Assembly (NCBI GenBank): GCA_003451975.1 | Contig: DMIX01000322.1 | Coordinates: forward strand, 1-23,908 | Length of the DNA stretch: 23,908 bases | Source of the DNA: Propionibacteriaceae bacterium | Lineage (GTDB): Bacteria; Actinomycetota; Actinomycetes; Propionibacteriales; Propionibacteriaceae | Reading direction: 5' to 3' | Shown here: positions 8,115 through 14,366 of the stretch, in pieces | Layout of the letters: every line of letters starts with the position of its first letter | Numbering within the stretch: position 1 is the stretch's first letter | Translations under genes and position numbers: made by a program | Notes under the pieces: generated by a model | The model's input: only the letters and a program-made list of their open reading frames with translations | Told to the model about the DNA's origin: nothing | The model's database searches: none

Positions 8115-9791
8115 ATGCTACAAGTCAACAGCGTATCCAAATCCTTTGGGGACAAAACCATCCTCAACGCAGTCTCTTTCGTATTGAATCGCGGACAGCG
8201 TGCCGGCTTAGTGGGTCCCAACGGTTGCGGCAAGACGACGTTGCTGCGCGTGCTTCGCGGAGAAATCGTGCCGGATGCCGGCCACGTAACCCTGTCGCCC
8301 ACCAGCGTACGGGTCGGCTACCTGGCGCAAGCCCTCGAATGTACGGAAGGGGCGACGCTTGGACAGGTGCTCCAGGAATCGCTGTCCACGACGACCCGCC
8401 ACGAGCACCGGCTGCAAGCCCTGAGCGAGGAGATCGCACGCTCAGCAGGCGCTGAGTCCGGCGCCCTGCTGGCGGAGTACGAGCGCGTTCTCGCCGATCT
8501 GGAAGCCAACGCCGCCAGTGGTGGGGATGACCGCGTCGCTACGGTACTGGCAGAGCTCGATCTGCGCGGGCTGGACCCGGCGATGCCGGTGGAGAAGCTC
8601 AGCGGTGGGCAGAAAACCCGGCTCGGCCTGGCTGTGCTACTGGCCTCCGAGCCCGACCTGCTGCTGCTCGACGAGCCTACCAATCATCTCGACTTCGAGA
8701 TGCTGGCCTGGCTGGAGCGATTCCTGCACGATTTCGCAGGTGCGGTGCTCATCGTCTCCCACGACCGCGCCTTGTTGGACCACGTTGCCGATACCATTCT
8801 CGAGCTGCGGCCAGCGGACGGGACGCTAAGCAGGTATCCCGGCAACTACAGTGATTACTTCGAGACCAAACAACGCGAGCGGGAGAAGCAACGGGCGGCA
8901 TACAAGGAGCAGCAGGAGTTCATCGCCCGCCAGACCGCCTTACTGACCGAAAAGAAGAACTACGCCCGGTCGATCGAACAGGGTACGATCCACTTCCACC
9001 CACGCAAGATTGCGAAGGGGATCGCCAGGCGTGCCGTGGTGCAGCAGCGACGCATCCAGCGATTGCTCGATTCGGAGGAGCGGGTGGACAAGCCGAAGCG
9101 CTCCTGGGACATGCGCGCCCGCTTCGGCGAAACCCAGGAGACAGGCCGGGACGTGCTGCGCATCGAGGAACTCAGCATGCGCTTCGGGGCCACCGAGCTG
9201 CTCCGCGACGTGAACCTGACGCTCCGCGCCGGCGAGCGTACCGTGCTGGCTGGCCGCAACGGATCGGGCAAGACCACGCTGCTGCGTCTGCTGGTGGGCG
9301 AGCTCGCGCCGGCATCCGGCCGGATCCATTGGGGCTCAGGCGTCGTGCCCGGCTACTTCGCGCAGGAGCAGGACGTGCTCGACGATACGCTCTCAGCTTA
9401 CGAGACGATCCGTGCGCTCGGCACGATGGATTCGCGCGACACACGCAACTTCTTGCACCGTTTCCTGTTCTCCGGTGATGACGTTTTCGTCCCGGCCGGA
9501 CTGCTGAGCTTCGGAGAGCGCTCGCGGCTGATCCTGGCGCGCCTGATCGCGCAGGGATGCAACGTGCTTCTGTTGGATGAGCCGTTCAACCATCTGGACA
9601 TCCCGTCGCGGCACCAGTTCGAGCAGGCGCTGAGCGAGTTCGACGGCACGGTGTTGGCCGTGGTTCACGACCGTTATTTCATCGACCGATTCGCCACCGG
9701 GCTGTGGGGCATCGACGGCAAGAGGGTGCATCCGTATGCCGATCTCGAAGACATGTACCGCAGCCGAACGTCTGCGGACACCGAAGCGTGA
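8115..9791 (+). CDS. ABC-F family ATPase (ribosome-associated, antibiotic-protection-like)
   Basis: The frame is open from 8025, but the ATG at 8115 follows GGGAGG (8105-8110) and begins MLQVNSVSKSFGDKTILNAV, the normal start of the first ABC domain, giving 558 residues. Domain 1 has Walker A GPNGCGKTT, signature LSGGQKTRLGLA, Walker B LLLLDEPTNHLDFE and the SHDRALL switch. A charged, probably helical linker (about residues 243-340) follows. Domain 2 has Walker A GRNGSGKTT, a variant signature LLSFGERSRLILARL, Walker B VLLLDEPFNHLDI and VVHDRYF. There are no membrane segments, as expected for ABC-F proteins, which bind the ribosomal E site and rescue stalled or drug-bound ribosomes. The gene is alone, with its own promoter and an apparent attenuation leader, which favours a drug-responsive role over a housekeeping one. 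The drug class cannot be told from sequence. Confidence 0.92.
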   Translation: MLQVNSVSKSFGDKTILNAVSFVLNRGQRAGLVGPNGCGKTTLLRVLRGEIVPDAGHVTLSPTSVRVGYLAQALECTEGATLGQVLQESLSTTTRHEHRLQALSEEIARSAGAESGALLAEYERVLADLEANAASGGDDRVATVLAELDLRGLDPAMPVEKLSGGQKTRLGLAVLLASEPDLLLLDEPTNHLDFEMLAWLERFLHDFAGAVLIVSHDRALLDHVADTILELRPADGTLSRYPGNYSDYFETKQREREKQRAAYKEQQEFIARQTALLTEKKNYARSIEQGTIHFHPRKIAKGIARRAVVQQRRIQRLLDSEERVDKPKRSWDMRARFGETQETGRDVLRIEELSMRFGATELLRDVNLTLRAGERTVLAGRNGSGKTTLLRLLVGELAPASGRIHWGSGVVPGYFAQEQDVLDDTLSAYETIRALGTMDSRDTRNFLHRFLFSGDDVFVPAGLLSFGERSRLILARLIAQGCNVLLLDEPFNHLDIPSRHQFEQALSEFDGTVLAVVHDRYFIDRFATGLWGIDGKRVHPYADLEDMYRSRTSADTEA

Positions 9792-10120
9792 GCGGGGTAC
9801 CGCCGATGCTCGCGGCCTATGCTGCCGGTGCCCTCGCGGCATGCTGTGGCCTTTTCGACCTCTGCGGCACGCTCCCATCGAGCATGCGGGGCTGGCGTAA
9901 AAGCACGGAGGCAACGAGACCCGCGCGTGGCAACGCAAGCGCGGCGAACACACCGGCCGTCCTCGAATCAGGCACGATGCCCACGTGTCATTCGTGAACG
10001 GCACGAGTGCCGGTGCACCGAAGTGACCGCCACTGACCAGGACAAACGTCGGCGCCTTCCGTAGTTCGGATGCAAGGCATGAAGGTCACTTGTGCTTTTG
10101 GGACAGCCCCCGCTGTCGTT
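9792..10120. other. Gap between convergent genes, no convincing gene
   Basis: This 329-base stretch separates the ABC-F stop from the dehydrogenase stop. Short ORFs on both strands lack ribosome binding sites and resemble no family I know. Two small inverted repeats are present: CCGCGC (9921-9926) with GCGCGG (9939-9944), and GACAGC (10102-10107) with GCTGTC (10112-10117) around a CCCC loop. Neither is followed by a clear T-run, so they are at best weak terminators. Confidence 0.5.
10102..10117. terminator. Weak candidate bidirectional terminator hairpin
   Basis: A perfect 6-base stem with a 4-base loop lies 3 bases beyond the dehydrogenase stop and between convergent genes. Only short T-rich tracts (GTTT on one side, AAAAG seen from the other) flank it, so termination is uncertain. 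Confidence 0.25.
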
Positions 10121-11101
10121 TCACAGAGGCAGAGTGATTTGCGCGGCCCCGTTCGCCGCGCTCAGGTAGCATGCCTCACACAGCTCTATCGATTTGTAGG
10201 CCGCTTCGACATCGACGGCGGGTGGGTTCTTTCCCAAACACGCTCCGATGAACAACGCATCCTCGGCCTGGTACCCCCACTTCACTGCATGCGGGAGGTG
10301 GCGGTAGTCCACAATGTTGATCTCCCGTTCGAGTCCCGGTGAGTGAACCACGCGGTCCAGCTCCTCGCTGCGGACGAACGCATGGTCGCCGACGATCTCG
10401 ACCTGCTCGAACGGATATCCCCATGAGGCGTGTGCGGAGGACGAGAACACAGCGAAGCGATCCCCCTCGAATGTGATCAGGATGGCGAAGTCGTTCAGCA
10501 CGTCGTAGACGTTCGCTTTCGCTCTCGCCTGCACCGAAACGGGCTCGCCCAACAGCCAGCACAATACATCCAGCACGTGTACGCTCGACTCGTACAGAAA
10601 CCCGCCGGTGAGTGACAGATCGGTGATCCACGGCGGATTGAACCAGTCCCCATCGTTCTGTTTCGCATTGGTGAGATATGGAGTGAGCCCTTCCGCGATA
10701 CTCCTCTTGAGCGCAGTGTAGACGGGCGCGAAGCGCCGGTTGTGCCCCACCTGGTACACAGCTTTGCTCACCCGCGCTGTATCGCGGATTTGTCGTGCTC
10801 CGTCCAGTGACGTTGCCATTGGCTTCTCCGAAAACACGTGTATCCCTTGTTCGAGAGCCCTCAGCACGACCTCTACGTGTCGTGTATTGGGTGTCGCGAC
10901 GTAGATGGCATCGATTCCGGCGTTCAGCAGTTGGTCCACATCGTGAAAAGGCCGGGTGCCGATGTCCACGGCAAGAGCTTCCGCCTTGGTGGCCACGAAA
11001 TCCGCAACGCCCACAATTTCGACGCGGGCATCCTCTTTCAGGATGGCGGCGTGGGTTTGTCCCATGTGACCAGCGCCAACAATACCGACTCTGACTTGCA
11101 T
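10121..11101 (-). CDS. Gfo/Idh/MocA family NAD(P)-dependent oxidoreductase
   Basis: The 326-residue product has the usual length for the family. The N-terminal Rossmann fold shows VGIVGAGHMG (residues 5-14), the dinucleotide-binding glycines. The catalytic EKP motif is at residues 92-94. The C-terminal substrate domain carries GGFLYESSVHVLD (residues 166-178), the GG-x7-H-x2-D signature with the usual H175 and D178. Members oxidise or reduce hydroxyls of sugars, inositols and amino sugars with NAD(P). A ribosome binding site GAGGAG lies just upstream of the ATG. It is the last gene of the minus-strand arm, 41 bases after the isomerase-like gene, so the two probably act on successive intermediates under the LacI regulator. 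The exact substrate is not deducible. Confidence 0.92.
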   Translation of the reverse strand: MQVRVGIVGAGHMGQTHAAILKEDARVEIVGVADFVATKAEALAVDIGTRPFHDVDQLLNAGIDAIYVATPNTRHVEVVLRALEQGIHVFSEKPMATSLDGARQIRDTARVSKAVYQVGHNRRFAPVYTALKRSIAEGLTPYLTNAKQNDGDWFNPPWITDLSLTGGFLYESSVHVLDVLCWLLGEPVSVQARAKANVYDVLNDFAILITFEGDRFAVFSSSAHASWGYPFEQVEIVGDHAFVRSEELDRVVHSPGLEREINIVDYRHLPHAVKWGYQAEDALFIGACLGKNPPAVDVEAAYKSIELCEACYLSAANGAAQITLPL

Positions 11102-11142
11102 CGTCTCCTCGTCCTTTCATTACCTGGCGAACCCTTATCGCT

Positions 11143-11973
11143 TCAACTGACCCCGGCCTTTTCGAGGGCCGCACGGCACGCCCGCAAACCGGCGATAGCA
11201 TATTCGAGCGGATCGCGCTGCCGATAGGCCGGACGCATTACCTCCAGTGAATACGGGCCGTGGTATCCACGGCGCTCTAAAGCCGCGAACATTTGTTGCA
11301 GCGGGAAGAATCCTTCCCCGGGCAGCAGGCGATGCGCGTCGGTCAGTTGCTCGAGAGGCAGGGCCTCCGCATCGTTGACGTGTACGATAAACACGCAGTC
11401 GATATCGATCGCCTCGAGTGCTTCCCAGCTCGAGCCTCCAACGTGGAAATGGTACGTGTCGAAAACCAGTCCCGCGTTGGCTCTTCCCGTAGCCTGCACG
11501 ATGTCCCAGGCTTCGGTCAGGGTGCGCACCGAGCACGTTGCTGGCGCCAGGAACTCGAATGCGACCCCTACGCCCTCTTGAGCTGCGATGTCGGCCAAGT
11601 CGCCGAGTGAGCCGATCGTCTCTTTACGCACTTGCTCCCGGCTGATGCCCGCTGCCAGCGGGCTGGGCACGACGACGATGGTTTTGCAACCGATCTGGCT
11701 GGAGATTCCGGCAAGCCAGCGACATTCGTTCTTGACATCCTCGAACTCCTCCGCAGAGCGGAGATTGATGTTTTCGATGCCGTTCATGCTCAGTGGCTGG
11801 ACGCGTGCGGCTTCGAGCATCCGCGCGAGATCTGCGACGGAGTGACGCTCGAAGAACGGCCGCAGCTTGGGAACGAACAACTCTATGCCGCCATAACCAG
11901 CAGCAGATGCCAGCTCAATTTCACGCTCCAGAGAAAGATCCGGGAGCGTCTCGCCATTCCACCCGACCAACAT
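11143..11973 (-). CDS. Sugar-phosphate isomerase/epimerase-like TIM barrel protein
   Basis: The frame extends upstream to 12090, but the ATG at 11971-11973 is preceded by GAGGAGG at good spacing and begins MLVGWNGETLPDLSLEREIE, a natural family start, giving 276 residues. The likely metal ligands of the xylose isomerase-like / AP endonuclease 2 superfamily are visible in order: E140 (AFEFLAP), D172 and H175 (LVFDTYHFHVGG), H198 (IVHVND) and E244 (YSLEVMRP). Relatives include IolE, IolI and hexulose or ketose epimerases, which bind a divalent metal and isomerise or dehydrate keto-sugars and keto-inositols. Pairing with a Gfo/Idh/MocA dehydrogenase is typical of sugar or cyclitol breakdown. The reaction cannot be narrowed further. 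It lies between the LacI gene and the dehydrogenase on the same strand. Confidence 0.9.
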   Translation of the reverse strand: MLVGWNGETLPDLSLEREIELASAAGYGGIELFVPKLRPFFERHSVADLARMLEAARVQPLSMNGIENINLRSAEEFEDVKNECRWLAGISSQIGCKTIVVVPSPLAAGISREQVRKETIGSLGDLADIAAQEGVGVAFEFLAPATCSVRTLTEAWDIVQATGRANAGLVFDTYHFHVGGSSWEALEAIDIDCVFIVHVNDAEALPLEQLTDAHRLLPGEGFFPLQQMFAALERRGYHGPYSLEVMRPAYRQRDPLEYAIAGLRACRAALEKAGVS

Positions 11974-12135
11974 GTCTGCCTCCTCTTCTGCTAGAACCGC
12001 TTGTGGTTTCAATCGGCCCCTCGTGGAGCCCCCTGCAATACGTGAATGATATGCGCCAAACGGTGGGATGTACGGCGCCCGAGGCCACACGGCCGCCCTA
12101 CATCCTCCTTCGATCTGCGGTCAGCCGGCCCTGGA
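11974..12135 (-). promoter_or_regulatory. Structured spacer between regulator and isomerase genes
   Basis: The spacer contains an inverted repeat GGATGTA (12066-12072) / TACATCC (12099-12105). It encloses further GC pairing, GGCC (12083-12086) with GGCC (12091-12094). A degenerate copy of the operator core, AGAACCGCTTGT (11993-12004), differs from ACAAGCGCTTGT at 2 of 12 positions. I see no convincing -10/-35 pair here, so the isomerase and dehydrogenase are probably read through from the LacI promoter, with the hairpin as a possible processing or partial-termination site. Confidence 0.4.
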
Positions 12136-13131
12136 CTATGGGGAGCAGCGCGTTGTAGACTCGCGCACGATGAGCTTACCCGAAAGGATGATTCGGGCAG
12201 AGGCATCGTACCCATCCAGCAGATCCAGCGCTATGCGCAGTGCCATGCGGGCCATTGTCTCTTTCGGTTGGGCGAACGTCGTCAAGGGCGGTACCAGGCA
12301 GGGCGCCAGACTGCTGTCGTCGAAGCCCACGACGGAGATGTCCTGGGGGACACGCAAACCCGCGTTGTGAATCGCCTGTAGCGCGCCTGATGCGACCAAG
12401 TCGTTGAAGCAGAATACGGCTGTCGGGCGCTCATCCAAGGCCAACAATTGCTCCATGCAGCTCTTGCCCCCAGCGGGCCACCCATCGCCTACCACGAGCA
12501 GCGAGGGATCAGCAGGGACTCCCCACGCGCTCATGGCTCGCAGATAACCCTCCTGTCGCTGCGTGTTCTCGTCGGGACTTCTGGTGCCTCCGATGTAGGC
12601 GATCCTGCGGTGGGCTAACTCCAACAGGTGCTCAACTGCTTGGCGGGCGCCGTCCAGGTTGTCCGTGCCGACGGAAAAAGTGTATGCCCCCCGATTCAAC
12701 AGAATGACGGGGACACCGATCTGCTGCAACTGGGGCAGCGAAGAATCCGCGACGAGAGGATCCGGTACAACGATCGCATCGACGCGCTGCTCAAGCAGTA
12801 GCCGGATGGCGTTCATCTCTCGTTCAGGATCAGGGCCACAGACGGACAGAATCACGCTATACCCGTGGTCGGATGCGGTTCTGTTGATCGCGTTGACCAT
12901 GTCAGCAGTGAATGCCTCGAAGGGTTCCATCACCACGACGCCTAACGTCGAAGTCCGGCGTGTGGCCAGACCGCGCGCAATGGCGCTGGGAACGTACCCC
13001 ATCTCCCGTGCAATGCGCCGGATACGCATGGACGTATCCGCGTTCACCCGCGGGCTGTTTGCCAATGCCCTGGAGACGGTGGATTCGGTTACGCCAGCAA
13101 CCCTGGCAATGTCCTTCATGGAAGTAGGCAT
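12136..13131 (-). CDS. LacI-family transcriptional regulator
   Basis: The frame is open to 13173, but the upstream extension crosses the promoter and operator. The ATG at 13129-13131 begins MPTSMKDIARVAGVTESTVS, the standard LacI helix-turn-helix start, after a GGGGGA ribosome binding site, giving 331 residues. The hinge helix follows (IARGLATRRTSTLGVVV), then a periplasmic-binding-protein-like sensor domain with typical PDPLVAD, VGTDNLDGARQAVEHLLEL and VVGFDDSSLAPCLVPPLTT stretches. Such proteins dimerise, bind a roughly 18-base palindrome with a central CG, and release DNA when a sugar or relative binds. A perfect palindrome at its own transcription start and a core copy in the divergent importer promoter are the likely targets, implying autoregulation and control of both arms. 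Confidence 0.94.
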   Translation of the reverse strand: MPTSMKDIARVAGVTESTVSRALANSPRVNADTSMRIRRIAREMGYVPSAIARGLATRRTSTLGVVVMEPFEAFTADMVNAINRTASDHGYSVILSVCGPDPEREMNAIRLLLEQRVDAIVVPDPLVADSSLPQLQQIGVPVILLNRGAYTFSVGTDNLDGARQAVEHLLELAHRRIAYIGGTRSPDENTQRQEGYLRAMSAWGVPADPSLLVVGDGWPAGGKSCMEQLLALDERPTAVFCFNDLVASGALQAIHNAGLRVPQDISVVGFDDSSLAPCLVPPLTTFAQPKETMARMALRIALDLLDGYDASARIILSGKLIVRESTTRCSP

Positions 13132-13153
13132 GTCGTTCCCCCAGACCCTTATC

Positions 13154-13171
13154 GATACAAGCGCTTGTATC
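13154..13171. promoter_or_regulatory. LacI-type operator at the regulator promoter
   Basis: GATACAAGCGCTTGTATC is a perfect 18-base palindrome with a central CG, the classic form of a LacI-family operator. It begins 2 bases after the -10 box of the minus-strand promoter and covers the expected transcription start, so binding should block initiation of the regulator's own transcript. Confidence 0.85.
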
Positions 13172-13173
13172 AC

Positions 13174-13202
13174 ATTATATCAGAAGTGGATCAATCCGTC
13201 AA
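13174..13202 (-). promoter_or_regulatory. Promoter of the LacI-isomerase-dehydrogenase arm
   Basis: Read on the minus strand, TTGACG (13202 down to 13197), a 17-base spacer and TATAAT (13179 down to 13174) make a near-consensus promoter. Transcription should start near 13167, inside the operator palindrome. Confidence 0.82.
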
Positions 13203-13549
13203 GTGGGGAGCCAGGGCCATTGCATCTACGTTAATGCAAAGGATGGCCTATCTATTGGGAGGTAGGGATGATAACCATACCGGACTCCAGCGAATCACTA
13301 TTCGTGAAGCACTTTGCGGATATGCCAGGTCCGCAGGCCAGTCAGACCCACGATCGCGAGCCATTGACCAGCTTGCGCATCGCTGCCACGGCGGTCATCT
13401 GCGGCGTATCGCCCCCAACCTGCTCGGGCGCGGCCTCACGATTGAGGTGGCGTCCATAGCGCACGGCTCCGAGCCGGATGGGACGAGGCATACCGCGCGC
13501 AGTTGCTCTTCAATGGGACGTGGAAGCTCTGGGAACTCCCGCAACAGAA
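13203..13549. other. Divergent intergenic region with a bulged hairpin, no gene seen
   Basis: The 347 bases between the two promoters hold no ORF with a ribosome binding site. A bulged inverted repeat stands out: GGCCAT (13215-13220) pairs with ATGGCC (13243-13248), and TGCAT (13221-13225) with ATGCA (13234-13238), leaving an AAGG bulge. A 49-codon minus-strand ORF (13342-13491) has coding-like composition but no ribosome binding site and no known relative. Confidence 0.4.
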
Positions 13550-13578
13550 TTGACAAGCGCTTGTATTTGTGCTATACT
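13550..13578 (+). promoter_or_regulatory. Promoter of the ABC importer arm
   Basis: A perfect TTGACA (13550-13555), a 17-base spacer and TATACT (13573-13578) form a strong promoter reading toward the importer genes. Its start near 13585 leaves about 780 bases before the first coding sequence. Confidence 0.8.
13553..13564. promoter_or_regulatory. LacI-type operator in the importer promoter
   Basis: ACAAGCGCTTGT is a perfect 12-base palindrome, identical to the core of the operator at 13154-13171. It overlaps the -35 box and the start of the spacer, so a bound repressor would exclude RNA polymerase. The outer bases are not palindromic here (G on one side, A on the other), suggesting weaker binding than at the regulator's own site. 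Confidence 0.8.
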
Positions 13579-13584
13579 GATCAC

Positions 13585-14366
13585 ACGTTATACGGGTCAC
13601 AGGCGTGGTGCCAGACAAACGCCGGTCCCCCAAACCCTCTGTGTGACACGAAGGTTTGTCTGGCATGCCCGCCCCCTGCTCTCAGGACAGAGGCAGTCCG
13701 CCTGTATCAGCGCTGAGTGTCCGACAACGCTGGTGCTAACGAGCAAAGCGCGCCCGGCAGGTTGCCAACTTTGTAGCCAGGACGACGCTGTGGTACACTT
13801 GTTGTGAGCAGGTCTACGTATGCTGCTGCCACTATCACTGCTGATTGGATGGACGGCGTCTGCGAAGGAAGACAACCGCATGCTTGCAAAGACGGCTGGT
13901 TGCGCAGTTGTACGTGACCGGCCTTGCCACGCTGACAACGGCAGGGGTGTCGTTGTGCGTGTATCCCCCGGGCTGAGGTGTGTCTCGCGCGTAGCGCTTC
14001 ACATCTGCGCCTTCGTGGCCACTGCGTTGACCCGCAGCCCTTTCTCGTGCCTCCAATTCAGTCATTTCTGTAGAGAGCTTTTCCCTGTCTTCTCGTTCAG
14101 AATGGTGTCGCTCGAAATAACGCGGCCAGTCCGGCTATTGGATTCAGCCTGCCATTGTGGCGTTCCCGTATTGCGATGCTGCCTGTATCCCACCCACACG
14201 TTCAAAAAGGAAGCTGATCTCCGGCGGAGTCAGTGCAAAGGGGCAGGCTTTTCTTGAGTAACAGTTGAAGGAGGTGATCTGGAAAACATAAGAGGTAAAA
14301 TAGCGAGTAGTCCAATTGGTGATCGTCGCTGTGGAGAGATGCGCTTTAGTGTGAAAGGAGAGAGCG
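13585..14366 (+). other. Long untranslated leader of the importer transcript
   Basis: About 780 bases separate the regulated promoter from the binding-protein start. Several frames are open for 60-145 codons, the longest at 13820-14257, but none has a ribosome binding site or a recognisable domain, and they are unusually rich in Cys and Arg. Structure seen: a perfect 12-base inverted repeat at 13609-13620 / 13654-13665 near the 5' end, and an isolated perfect Shine-Dalgarno sequence at 14268-14279. No second strong promoter is visible closer to the gene. It could be a decayed gene, a regulatory leader or both. Confidence 0.4.
13609..13665 (+). repeat. 12-base perfect inverted repeat in the importer leader
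   Basis: TGCCAGACAAAC (13609-13620) and its exact reverse complement (13654-13665) flank a 33-base loop, about 25 bases after the expected transcription start. In RNA it would form a long, stable hairpin. There is no T-run after it, so a simple terminator is unlikely. Confidence 0.6.

Noticed and set aside
9393..10004. 203-codon minus-strand ORF across the ABC-F end and following gap
   Set aside because: Most of it is antisense to the conserved second ABC domain; the part in the gap has no ribosome binding site and no recognisable sequence.
13342..13491. 49-codon minus-strand ORF in the divergent intergenic region
   Set aside because: Its composition is protein-like, but it has no ribosome binding site or promoter and I recognise no relative. 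It could be a gene remnant; the evidence is too thin to list as a gene.
13820..14257. 145-codon ORF in the importer leader beginning MLLPLSLLIGWTASA
   Set aside because: The start looks faintly like a signal peptide, but there is no ribosome binding site, the rest is Cys/Arg-rich and like no known protein, and other frames look no worse.
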